From assembly GCA_039545275.1 (NCBI GenBank), contig BCHS01000004.1, positions 883,078-947,077 of the forward strand: a DNA stretch of 64,000 nucleotides, written 5' to 3'. Position numbers and translations under genes: made by a program. Under the pieces are notes generated by a model, which saw only the letters and a program-made list of their open reading frames with translations, did not search any database and was not told the DNA's origin. Of the stretch, positions 36,884 to 46,585 are shown piece after piece. Source of the stretch: Pseudomicrostroma phylloplanum (taxonomy: Eukaryota > Basidiomycota > Exobasidiomycetes > Microstromatales). The first letter of the stretch is position 1. Every line of letters starts with the position of its first letter.

Positions 36884-38551
36884 TCACAGCGTCGCAGCAG
36901 CAGCAGCAGCAGCATCCTCTCTGGCCTGCTCCTTGCCAAGGTCCTTCCAAACACCTTCCACATCATATCTAACCCGGGCCTTGGGCGTCATCACATGCAC
37001 CACGCACCAGCCAGCATCGACCAAGACCCACTCCCCACTGGCCTCTTCGCTGCCATCTCCGGCCTTGCCCCTTGCTGCCACTGTCTTGCGTGCGGCCGTT
37101 CGCGATGTGCTTGCTGAAGCGGCTGGTAGACCTTCGAATCTGACCGAGTAGCGCGGCTTGCCTAGTGAGCGCACGTCCAGAGTCGAGAGACTGACGCTAG
37201 CGGGCGCTGGCTCCTCCTGCTGCGCCTCTTCCTCCAGCCCAACTTCATCTTCCTCACCAACGTCGTCCCTGCCCAAGCTTCTCCTGAGTCGTTCGACTTC
37301 CTCTTCCTCCCTCTTCCACCTTTCGGGCTCCGAGACCTGGCCGCCCATCCGTCTCAGTCCCTTCTCATCGGCATCGCCACCCCACCTCTCCGGCCGAGCC
37401 TTCAAGATCCTCCTGACAGCTTCAACGCTGACCTTGAAGTGTGAAGAGAGGACACTGGCAGTCCACTTCTGTGGGTCGGAAGAGTGGAGGATCCGTAGAC
37501 CTGATTGCGTCTCCCTGGAAAGGATCTTGAGCGGCTTCCAAGTGGGGTACTTGGCAGCGAGTGCCTCCTTTTGCAGTGACCATTGAGCGGGAGACTCACG
37601 ATTTGACCTTACTTGGTCCTCCTCGCTCTCCATTGCCTCCTTTGACACCCTACCCACTCGTTGTGTCGAGCTCGGACCGTAGGCATCCTTGCTCCCGCTG
37701 AGACTTTCATTGGGCCCCAGGATCTGGTCCAGACCCCGCTCGGCTTTTGTCCTTCCTCCAGCAGAGCCGTCGTCAAAGGAGGGTGGCCCGACTCGACTGA
37801 GGAGATCGCCAACATCGCGAGCTACGATAGAATTGATTCCTCCACCGATATTCTCCCTGACGGTGACAATGGTGATCCAGTCGCACCAGGACAGACCATC
37901 CTGCAGTGGCGCTGCATGCACGAAGACTACTGGTGACGGAGGTGTCTCGCCGTCTTCCATATCGGTGAAAGATGCCTTGTGCAGCAGTCCAGATGAGGAA
38001 CCCTTTGTCAGATGCGTGTGGAGCAATCGCAGCGTCGCAGGGAGATTGTCGGGCAGGGCGAGTGCTGAATGGTCCGGTGTGGGGCCATTAGACAATGGCG
38101 GTGGTGACGAGGATGAGGATGCCACAGGGGGGTCTATCTCAATTGTATTGTCTTGCAGAAACCACGGCAGGGCATCTGATTGAGATGTTGATGTGCTCCG
38201 ACTAGCGTTGGCAGCGGTTTCGCTGCTCGAGGCAGCATACGACGCTCCATCAAGGTCTTCTCCCTCTACTTCCTCTTGGACAACTTCCCTTCTCGACCTC
38301 GTCACACTGCGAGGCAAAGCCGATGATCTGGAAGTCGAGAACTCCCTTGAAAAGCTGCTGTCACGGAATCGGGCTTGTGCAGGAGCCTTCGATGATCGGT
38401 AGAGCGAGGCTGAAGAGGGAGACGACCGGGCCGATGCCGTCCAGTGGCAAGAAGAAAGAGGAGCTGCGAGGGTCCGTTTGGAGGTCGACGCAGCGCCTCC
38501 TCTCATGACGGCAGAGAAGCAGACGTGGCAGGCATGCTGTGAGCAGACCAT
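36884..38551 (-). CDS. Mitochondrial RsfS/Atp25-N domain split by a neugrin/Rrg9-like domain
   Basis: An intronless gene for 555 residues (alternative ATG at 38506). The N-terminal 90 residues are rich in Arg/Ser and poor in acids, like a mitochondrial presequence. PWFLQDNTIEIDPP (129-142) resembles the start of Atp25. Residues about 205-252 (APLQDGLSWCDWITIVTV) fit the first half of the ribosome-silencing-factor (RsfS) fold. Residues about 505-540 (GEWVLVDAGWCVVHVM, YDVEGVW) fit its second half. Between them, residues about 323-390 (WSLQKEALAAKYPTWKPLK, LHSSDPQKWTASVLSSHFKV) fit the neugrin/Rrg9 helical domain. The end is poly-Ala, encoded by a GCA run. A role in mitoribosome or mitochondrial gene expression is likely. 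Confidence 0.72.
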   Translation of the reverse strand: MVCSQHACHVCFSAVMRGGAASTSKRTLAAPLSSCHWTASARSSPSSASLYRSSKAPAQARFRDSSFSREFSTSRSSALPRSVTRSRREVVQEEVEGEDLDGASYAASSSETAANASRSTSTSQSDALPWFLQDNTIEIDPPVASSSSSPPPLSNGPTPDHSALALPDNLPATLRLLHTHLTKGSSSGLLHKASFTDMEDGETPPSPVVFVHAAPLQDGLSWCDWITIVTVRENIGGGINSIVARDVGDLLSRVGPPSFDDGSAGGRTKAERGLDQILGPNESLSGSKDAYGPSSTQRVGRVSKEAMESEEDQVRSNRESPAQWSLQKEALAAKYPTWKPLKILSRETQSGLRILHSSDPQKWTASVLSSHFKVSVEAVRRILKARPERWGGDADEKGLRRMGGQVSEPERWKREEEEVERLRRSLGRDDVGEEDEVGLEEEAQQEEPAPASVSLSTLDVRSLGKPRYSVRFEGLPAASASTSRTAARKTVAARGKAGDGSEEASGEWVLVDAGWCVVHVMTPKARVRYDVEGVWKDLGKEQAREDAAAAAAATL

Positions 38552-38814
38552 GTGAGAGAGATGTGCTGAGCAGCTAAGTAGACTCAGATGAAGGGAGATA
38601 CAAGAAGTGATGATGGTGGTACAGCTCGATCAGGCGGAAGGTGTCTGGCCCACCATTACCTTTGCCATTTACCGCTTGGGCCAAAAAATTGCGCGCATGA
38701 GCCCTTTCCGATGGAGGCGAGCAAAGGAAGGCAGACGTTCCTCCACGGCCGCCCTACCAACTAGTCCTACTGCCATCACGCACTCCTCACCGTCCTCCTC
38801 ACCCTGCTCCCATC

Positions 38815-41241
38815 ATGGCTCCCAAGCCTGCTCCTACGGCATCTTCCAAGGGTCAGGCCAAGTCTGCCTCGTCCTCGAAGAAGAAGGCAGCAGGTGCAGC
38901 TCCTATCGATGGCGCCGATGAGGAGCCTCTCTCGGCAGTCATCTTGGCAGACTCCTTCGACTCTCGCTTCTCGCCTCTGACCTTGACTCGCCCTCGCTGC
39001 TTGCTGCCCCTGTGCGGCGTGCCATTGATCAATATTACTCTCGAGCGGCTGCTACAAGCCGGCGCATCAAAGGTCTACGTCCTCTCCAAGTCGCATACCC
39101 ACCTCGTTCGCCAGCACATCGAGCTGCTACGGAGGAGCGGCGCTCTGACTGGCCTTGACATCGTCGTCTATGCTCTGCCTTCTGCTACCTCGGTCGGACA
39201 TGCCATGCAAGACCTGGACTCGAAGCAGGTCATTCGTGGCGATTTCATCCTCGTCCAGCCAGACGCCGTGGGCAACGTCGACCTCAGAGAGATGGTGCGA
39301 ATCCACACCGAGAGGAAGAAGCTCGATCGCGATGCCATCATGACAATAGGCATGATGAGTGTTGAGCCACAGGCAAGGAACAGCCCACCATCGAGCTCAC
39401 CCATCGTCGCTCTGCGGTCGAAAACTCAGCAGCTTCTGCACTGGGCTTTCCACACCCCTGCCGCATCGGCTCGTCACGCTTCTTTGCCCTACGAAGATAC
39501 CTTCCTCGATTCCGTCCTGGACGCCTCGACTTCGGAAGTCGACCTAAGGTCAGACCTGAGAGAAACTGGCATCGACATATGCGGAATCGAGGTCCCGCCC
39601 CTCTTTTCGGAGAACTTCGACTACCAAAAGCTCAGGAGGGACTTTGTGGTAGGCATCCTTACCAGTGATCTGCTTGACAGCAAGCTCTTCGTGCATGTTG
39701 CAAATGAGGCAGAACAGGTCGAGAGCGTCCAATCTGCTGCTTCTACCAGTGCTTACGGCGCGCGCTGCGATTCTACAAGAGCTTACGATGGCATTAGCCT
39801 CGATGTTCTCTCCCGCTTCACCTTCCCTATCGTACCGGGTTCTCCATCCTGGCCCGGCGAACGTCTAGAGGCACGGCTTGCCAGCAGATTCCAGAGCGCA
39901 GACGGCGTGGAAGTGGCAAGGAATGCCATGGTAGGGAGTCACACTCTCATCTCTTCACGGTGTATCATTGAAGACCGTGTCAGCGTCAATCGGTCGACTC
40001 TCTGTGAGGGTGTGAGCATCCAGCAGGGCAGTACAATAGAAGGCTCTCATCTCTTCAAGAACGTACAGGTCGGACCTCGCTGCAAGATCTCCTCTGCGAT
40101 CATCGGTGAAGGAGTCAGGCTTCTGGAAGGAGTCATTCTCGAGCCAGGCTGCATCGTCGCAGATGGCTGCACACTTGGGCCTGACGTGACAGTACAGGCC
40201 GGCAGCCGCATTGCGACACGTAGGTTGGCGGACGTCAAGAGGGCGGAAGAGGAAGAGAGCGACGGCGAGGACGACGCAACGACGAAGACTGCCCATCCTC
40301 TTCCACCTCGTGGATCTGATGCTCGGCTGGGCAAAGACAGCATCGGCTACCTTTGGCCTCCTCTGGGAGTGAGGGATCCAGAGTATGAGGATGACTCGGA
40401 TGATGAAGACGATGAGGATGATGATGTCCTCGAGGCTCCTGCCACGCTCCGTCATCTAGTGATCGGGGCGGACGTGCGGCAAGCCGAAGCAGCTGATACG
40501 GCCTCCCAGGACTCGCTCTCTTCCGTGGACGGCGATTCCGAGTTCGATTTCGACTCTGGCTCCGAAGAAGACTCGGATGCTTCTGACATCGACGGCGACG
40601 CGGACTTCCCCACTGCCACACCTGGACTCTCTACCCACCTTGACTCTTTGACGCTTTCTGGCGACGATGCAGCTCTCGATGAAGCGGCAGCTTCGGCGCG
40701 GCAAGCAGACTTCAGCTCTGAAGCCTCCGCCTCCCTCGATCGTGCCTTTGACGAAGGCCACACCATCGACAATGCTTCGATCGAGCTCAAGACGTTGCGC
40801 ATGGCCAGCAATGTGCCGCCTTCCTCTGTGCGACGAGTCGTCGTTGACAAACTCATGGAGAGGTGTGACGCGAGCGACGTCAGGAAGACGGGCCAATGGC
40901 TGAACCGCTGGAGTCCCCTGCTGAACAACATCGGCTCGAATGGCCCAGTGGAGGGATGCGAGACGATCCTCTTTATCCAAGAGTTCTGCGCTCGAGACCA
41001 AGGAAAGAAGATGGCCCTGTTCACCGGCGTGGTCACGAAGCTCTATAATGACGACTTGATCAGTGACGAGGGCGTGTTGGAGTGGGCTGGGGACAAGAGG
41101 AGCGAAGGTGCCGAGGTGGGCGAAGAGGCAGTGCGCAAGAGGATGGGAGAGCTAAAGGAAAAGGCAAAGACGATCATCGAGCATGCTGGAGAGAGTAGCG
41201 ATGAAGAGAGCGACGACGACGACGACGACGAGAGTGACTAG
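38815..41241 (+). CDS. GCD6: Translation initiation factor eIF2B epsilon subunit
   Basis: An intronless gene for 808 residues. It is the catalytic subunit of the guanine-nucleotide exchange factor for eIF2. The N-terminal nucleotidyltransferase-like domain (AVILADSFDSRFSPLTLTRP, CGVPLINITLERLLQAG) is followed by left-handed beta-helix hexapeptide repeats (about 370-470, SRCIIEDRVSVNRSTLCEGV). An acidic linker follows (poly-Asp/Glu near 520-545 and 570-610), then the C-terminal W2/HEAT catalytic domain (about 660-800, ending in aromatic/acidic motifs and a DDDDDDESD tail). Length and domain order match the family. It is divergent from the RsfS-neugrin gene, 263 bases apart. Confidence 0.93.
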   Translation: MAPKPAPTASSKGQAKSASSSKKKAAGAAPIDGADEEPLSAVILADSFDSRFSPLTLTRPRCLLPLCGVPLINITLERLLQAGASKVYVLSKSHTHLVRQHIELLRRSGALTGLDIVVYALPSATSVGHAMQDLDSKQVIRGDFILVQPDAVGNVDLREMVRIHTERKKLDRDAIMTIGMMSVEPQARNSPPSSSPIVALRSKTQQLLHWAFHTPAASARHASLPYEDTFLDSVLDASTSEVDLRSDLRETGIDICGIEVPPLFSENFDYQKLRRDFVVGILTSDLLDSKLFVHVANEAEQVESVQSAASTSAYGARCDSTRAYDGISLDVLSRFTFPIVPGSPSWPGERLEARLASRFQSADGVEVARNAMVGSHTLISSRCIIEDRVSVNRSTLCEGVSIQQGSTIEGSHLFKNVQVGPRCKISSAIIGEGVRLLEGVILEPGCIVADGCTLGPDVTVQAGSRIATRRLADVKRAEEEESDGEDDATTKTAHPLPPRGSDARLGKDSIGYLWPPLGVRDPEYEDDSDDEDDEDDDVLEAPATLRHLVIGADVRQAEAADTASQDSLSSVDGDSEFDFDSGSEEDSDASDIDGDADFPTATPGLSTHLDSLTLSGDDAALDEAAASARQADFSSEASASLDRAFDEGHTIDNASIELKTLRMASNVPPSSVRRVVVDKLMERCDASDVRKTGQWLNRWSPLLNNIGSNGPVEGCETILFIQEFCARDQGKKMALFTGVVTKLYNDDLISDEGVLEWAGDKRSEGAEVGEEAVRKRMGELKEKAKTIIEHAGESSDEESDDDDDDESD

Positions 41242-41720
41242 TAGGATGTACAGCTGTGGTGAGCAAGCTAAATGTGCATTTCCTCCTCAGATCGTGCTTC
41301 ACTGGAATTGCTCACGCAGGAGTCGTGGTGGGGAAGGGTCTGATCAGGCCCGAGGTGCCGTGCGCCGCCGGGAAGTGGCATGCAAGGTCAGCCACGCACT
41401 TCGCGAGGGGCAAGATCTCCGACGAGGTTCCCCTCACATCCCGCCGCCTGGTTCAGACCACTTCCGTCCTCGGGGTGCGAAGGCACTGCTTGCCTGCTTG
41501 CTTGCTCTCCCTCCCTCTGGTGTGTCTCAGACTCACTACAGTACGTGAGAGCCGGCTCGCCTATCTTGCACGCAGCCGGCCCACCATGGCCGTTCCGCAC
41601 TTCCGATTCCCCACGATCCTGGCCTAGCCAACATCCATCCATGTATCCCTCCCTCCCTGTATCCCCTCGTTCAAAGATCGCTCCAACTCTAGCGCAATTC
41701 ACACATCCCTCAGCCTCAGC
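41242..41720. other. Intergenic region
   Basis: About 480 bases between eIF2B epsilon and the GT90 gene, both on the plus strand. Pyrimidine-rich near 41500-41700 (leader of the GT90 gene). No gene is seen. Confidence 0.45.
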
Positions 41721-43387
41721 ATGCTAGACCGTCGTGGTCGGGCCCCGACGCCTCAGACTGCCGCGTATGCTGCTGTCCTCTTCGCCGCCCTGTTCCTGTC
41801 CCTCACCCTCTTCCTCTCCGTCTTCTCGGGACGTCTCCCCACCAAGAGCTGGCCTAGCTCGCTAAAGGCAGCGTATGGCCATGGCAACCCATCCGCCCAG
41901 GGCCTCTCATCTGCGCGGCAGGTGGACAATACCATGTCCCATGCCGAGTGCAGAAAGGAATTTCCGCTCCTCTTTGACCAGCTGGACCAGAATGCCGCTT
42001 CATGGCGGAATAGGGGCGGCATCAAGAGCAGGCACCTGCAGGACGCGAATAGGGCCTGTGTAGATGGCTGTGCGCGATTTATCATCAAGGACGGCAGAAT
42101 CTTCATCCGTCTGTACACCCTGGGACCACAGAGTCGGGTCAGAGGAGTCATGACGCTCTTCCGCACTGCGGTGGAGGCGGCTAATGCCGAGGACAAGGCG
42201 CGCTTTGAGGGCGTCGACATTATTCTGAATGGAATCGATAGAGATGGGTTTGAAGCTGGAGATGGCGCAGGATGGGTCTTGACAAAGGAGGCGGCTGACC
42301 CGCCCGGGCAGTACTTGTTGCGTGAGTACCCGGCATACTATACCTCCGAAGCATCACTCAATGACTGACAAGCCAAACCCCCCTCCCCCCACCCTTCCTT
42401 GCTGCAGCCGACTTCTCCTTTGCCTCCTGGCCCGAAGCAGGTATCGGCTCCTATGGCGAGTTCCGCAGAGATGCAAAGGCCATCAATGAAGCCAGGAGCT
42501 GGCACCAAAAGGCAGACAAGGCCTTTTTCCGCGGAGATCCCAGTATGGGCTCGCCAGCCAGATTGGACTTGATGGATCAGGCCGCAAAGCCGGGAGCCAA
42601 TGTCTGGGCAGATGTTCGTGCGACGAGTGTGAGTACTAGACTGCTGTAGAGATGAACAGAGAAACGAATGACATGGAAGAGCTTTGGCGCTGACCATGCA
42701 ACGCCCTGTGTACCCAGTTCTTCGACGACAGCGCAGAGATCGCTCCGCATGTACCCATTGCCGAGCATTGCAAGCACAAGTACCTCCTACATACCGAGGG
42801 CCTTTCCTATTCTGGTCGCTCCAAATTCTTGCTCGGATGCTCAAGCGCGGTCATCACTCATAACTTGACGTGGACCCAGCACTTCCATCCAGCGATGATC
42901 AGCGACCCGCAGAGTCCTGACCAGAATGGTGAGTCCCGACAGGTTGCAAGCTACTACCAAGGATCGCAGCATAGTTGACCACGCCTGATCGTATTGATTT
43001 TCCACCCTTGCAGTTCTCGTACCCCCGGAGCCCTATTTCCACCATCTCGCAAAGTTCATGGCCGATCTCCATATCCAAGACGTGGAAGCTTATGCGATCG
43101 GCGGGATGTCCCTCGGCCAAAGAATAGCAGCAAATGCCGAGCGGACGCTCGTGCAGCGGTATCTATCTCCAGCAGCGACGATGTGCTACACAAGAGGAGC
43201 ACTGATGTCGTACAGCTCCGTGTTGGACCGCTCTACTTTTCCTGGTGGAGGACCTCAGGTGCTGCCTGGAGGGGGCATCGTGCCAAATAGCGGCCTGGCG
43301 CCGATGGAGGAGCTCAAGGCGTCCATCAAGGGCGATATCGACCTCACCACTTGGGAGCTGTTGGGGCACCCGATTTGGCCGCCCTGA
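41721..43387 (+). CDS. GT90 / CAP10-family glycosyltransferase
   Basis: Four exons, 41721-42321, 42408-42628, 42718-42928 and 43014-43387, giving 468 residues. A type II membrane anchor (AAYAAVLFAALFLSLTLFLS, residues about 15-35) is followed by a lumenal GT90 domain. Signatures are SWHQKADKAFFRGDPSMGSP (the WK..FFRG element), RLDLMD, KYLLHTEGLSYSGRSKFLLG (acceptor/donor binding) and SSAVITH. The C-terminal QRIAANAERTLVQRYLSPAA continues the conserved helix. CAP10-type proteins add xylose or related sugars to capsule or cell-wall glycans in basidiomycetes and act in the Golgi. All introns have GTGAGT donors. Confidence 0.85.
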
Positions 43388-43654
43388 TGGGCCGGGCAAA
43401 GAATGGCTTCCATCTCAGTTGATTTCTTGCATCATTGACAAGCATCTATTGTCATTTCCTCGTAGCCGTACTTGTGTGTCTCTGCTAGCCGTAGGAAGTG
43501 AGAGCAATGGGTGGCCTGGCTCGTGCACTGCGCGCGAGGGCTTGACCCAGATCTTCAGGGTCGAGAATGGCGTCTGCTGCCAAGTCGGCCCTTGTCCTTC
43601 CTTCCTTCCTTTCCGCTTTACCCCGCCTTGGTCTTCGTATAAGATGAGCTTCAG

Positions 43655-45934
43655 ATGATGACCATCCTCTCACGCTCGTCCCAGTCGACGTCGACGCGCG
43701 TCCTGATCCTCGCTGCCATCTACGCCCTCATCCTCATCTGCTACCCATACGCCAGACACCTCACGGCAGTCAGGAGACTTCCCATCGATTCCGATGCGAT
43801 CCAGACCTGGAGCCATCTTTCACGCAAGACAGGATGTCCTGCTCGGATATCAGCCTCGATAGCTATCTCATACGGTCCACTTGACGCGAATCACGAAAGC
43901 CACTGGTCAGCGGATACACGCAGCCAGACTGCAGCGCTCCTCCAGCTGGCCAGCGAGGGGGATGATCGCGGTCCTTCCTCCCCAAGCAGGTGGTGCGTCC
44001 AGTGGCAGGTCAGATGGGCGCAGAACAAGCATGACGTCAAAGTCGCGCCTGACTTCAGCTACCGGATAGGCGACACACGAGGTACTCAGGACACGAGCTT
44101 GGCCACTCCGCTGCTCTTCAACCTGACGGAGCCTCTCACCAGCTTCTCTCCTCAGTCCGTTGCCTCTGCCTTGGCGAAACGGATAGCCAACGACTTGGAT
44201 CTGCCTCACCAGCACTTGCTACTGCAAGGTGTCAGCGAGGGCAGTCGCACAAGTGACAGCAGTGCAGACGGCGAACAGGGTATCGCGCCCCCGGCCGCCG
44301 CGTCTCAGGCTGCTGCACAAGGTGTCCATACCGCACCACCTGCCTCTGACTTGTCTGCTGTTGCTCGTCTGTACGACTACATCGATTCGGAACAGGACCA
44401 TGTGGACTCTCGAAGATCTTCCACAGGGCTTGGAAACAGCTTCGCTGACGCCTACTCGCAGGACAGGCCCTTTGACCTGCCATCCCGTCTCCTGCTCCAC
44501 TTTCATCTCCTCAACGAAGACCTTGCGTTGGACAACTCTACTCAACCTCCGCTGGATCAAGGATTCAGATCTCAAGTGCGTCAGCAGCTCAAGGGGCTGC
44601 AGAATGAGCTGAACAGCCTCACGACCTTAGGCTATACGGCAGATTGGGGTGTCGGCAAGGCGGCAAGGGGAATCACATGGGAGGAGATCAATTGGACGGC
44701 AAATAGGACCTGGGAGGAGCAGATCGAGATTGAGGAGGAGAGGGAAGTCGAATGCGAGCTCGACACAGTCGTCGACGAGGAAGACGAGAGCGAATTCGTC
44801 GACGATGGAGAAGAAGGATCCTCTCCCCTCGTTGCGCCTTCACCGGCGGCCCGCCCGATGTGCTTAGAGCGGTACAACTCTTCAACGACCGTCCCACGGA
44901 GCGAAGCGGTCGAGAAGCGAGCTTACTACCTCCCTCAAGACCAGATGGAGACATTCGTGGACGAAAGTGGCTGGGGCCTCGATAGTCAGCAAGGAAGAGG
45001 CCAGGGCGAGACGTACGCACCATTCCCTCACCTCTTCGAGCCGGGTCTGGAGCAAAGCGATGAGCACAATGGAGTCCCACTGGATGTCACAACGCTGCAC
45101 TTCGTCCTGTACAACCCGTCTAGTGGGCGTCGCCCCATCATCTACAGCGGAGAGCAAGACTCCTACGAGGATTCATCCGAGCCAACTACTACCTCTGCTT
45201 CAGAGGGGAGCCTCCTCGAAGCAGATCAGGAGCTGTACACCTCTGCCGAGGAAGAGAGACGGCGCAATCTTGCGAAGATCGCAGAAGAGCAAGAGGGGAA
45301 GGAGAAGACGTGGGGATGGATCGTGCCGTCCTGGGGAGGCGTGGTCATGCTTCCCTCCCATCAGGACACAAACGGCGAGGTGGCCGAGCTCGTGCATCGT
45401 CAGCTGCTCGCACTGCTGGGACTTCCTCTGGAGCAGGGGTCCGAGCAGCAGCAGGCAAAGGTGACCTTCCATCTCAAGCGTCTGACGATCCTCAACAGGC
45501 TCAGAGACGCAATCGATACCCTCGAGAGCGTGCACAGCTCCCTCGCCAAGCTCGCCAACTTGGAAGTAGGCACATCAGTCCAGTCCTCCGTCGTCTCGAG
45601 TCTGCAAGCCCTGCAACGCGTCTCCGCCTCGTCCGAGTCCGCCTCCACGTCCGAATTCGAGTCTGCGTCAGGTTCAAAGTCGAGCCTGACCTGGTCAGAT
45701 CTCTCCACACTCTCTCTAATTGCCAAGTCCTCTGCCTCCCTGGCATTCTACAACCCACGCATGGTCGGGCAGCTCTACTTTCCCGTAGAGCATCGCTACG
45801 CCGTCTTCACACCCCTGTTCGGCCCGCTGGCCGTCCCGCTGCTACTGGCTGGTTTGAAGGAGGTGAGGAAGGTGGTCAAGAAGAGGAGGGCAAGAGGGAG
45901 GGGGATGGCGAGGAAGGAGAAGAAGGAAGAATGA
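43655..45934 (+). CDS. GPI17: GPI transamidase subunit PIG-S / Gpi17
   Basis: An intronless gene for 759 residues (a second Met follows the first directly). It has one membrane segment near each end: VLILAAIYALILICYPYA (about 16-33) and FGPLAVPLLLAGLKEVRKV (about 725-745, ending in a Lys/Arg-rich cytosolic tail). The lumenal part has LRRLPI-type post-TM sequence (VRRLPIDSDAI), LNFVLY-like LHFVLYNPSSGRRP, and a WGWIVPSWGGVVMLP segment typical of PIG-S. Acidic low-complexity loops extend it beyond the yeast length. The complex attaches GPI anchors to proteins in the ER. Confidence 0.87.
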   Translation: MMTILSRSSQSTSTRVLILAAIYALILICYPYARHLTAVRRLPIDSDAIQTWSHLSRKTGCPARISASIAISYGPLDANHESHWSADTRSQTAALLQLASEGDDRGPSSPSRWCVQWQVRWAQNKHDVKVAPDFSYRIGDTRGTQDTSLATPLLFNLTEPLTSFSPQSVASALAKRIANDLDLPHQHLLLQGVSEGSRTSDSSADGEQGIAPPAAASQAAAQGVHTAPPASDLSAVARLYDYIDSEQDHVDSRRSSTGLGNSFADAYSQDRPFDLPSRLLLHFHLLNEDLALDNSTQPPLDQGFRSQVRQQLKGLQNELNSLTTLGYTADWGVGKAARGITWEEINWTANRTWEEQIEIEEEREVECELDTVVDEEDESEFVDDGEEGSSPLVAPSPAARPMCLERYNSSTTVPRSEAVEKRAYYLPQDQMETFVDESGWGLDSQQGRGQGETYAPFPHLFEPGLEQSDEHNGVPLDVTTLHFVLYNPSSGRRPIIYSGEQDSYEDSSEPTTTSASEGSLLEADQELYTSAEEERRRNLAKIAEEQEGKEKTWGWIVPSWGGVVMLPSHQDTNGEVAELVHRQLLALLGLPLEQGSEQQQAKVTFHLKRLTILNRLRDAIDTLESVHSSLAKLANLEVGTSVQSSVVSSLQALQRVSASSESASTSEFESASGSKSSLTWSDLSTLSLIAKSSASLAFYNPRMVGQLYFPVEHRYAVFTPLFGPLAVPLLLAGLKEVRKVVKKRRARGRGMARKEKKEE

Positions 45935-46585
45935 GATTGTATGCCTGTGCGTAGTGGCTTGTTATAGTACATTTGTAATGAGTGGAATCGCGACCGTATG
46001 CTCCCCTCTCTGAGTGCGCTTTGACAAAGATGGGAAAATGCAGGGCGATGTCGTGGAGCGCTGACGCAAGATGCAGTTTGCAGTAATCTGACAGCTTCTG
46101 GTTAGAGGCCGAAGGACCCCTAGGCTTGCATCAGAGAGACGGTTGAACTTGCAACTGCCTTGGAAAAGAACGTCCTAGTCGGTTAGAAGACCCTGTATAC
46201 TATCGCAAGGTACATCCAAGCAATACCCGATATTCCTCGTATTCTCTTTGACCTCACGAGAAATTGTTCGTGAGCGCGAGCTGCACATCACACCGATGCC
46301 GACCATCGGCACTGGCCGCCATAGGCGCCTGCAAGCGAGCCTTCATGCTGGGGGGGCCGGCTGTACCGATTTGCACCGATCGCACGGAAGTGGCCGCCAA
46401 CCCCGCCGGCCAAAAGGTGGCGCCGGGGGCGGAAGACGCGGAGAGCCTCAAGTCCGCTGCCTGCTCCTCCGGATTGTCCCACCTCCGACTGTGAGCGATT
46501 CTTCTTGCCCCAACCTCCTCGTAGACTTGACTCCCTTTCCATCTGTACCTTCCGGCTTTCCCTCGTATCCCTCCTCGCCATCAAA
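45935..46585. other. Intergenic region
   Basis: About 650 bases containing the PIG-S terminator and the SCOT promoter. GC-rich near 46320-46440. A pyrimidine-rich leader (46500-46580) precedes the SCOT ATG. No further gene is seen. Confidence 0.45.

Noticed and set aside
40452..41036. Minus-strand frames of 181-194 codons within eIF2B epsilon
   Set aside because: Antisense shadows of the acidic/Ser linker in a conserved gene.
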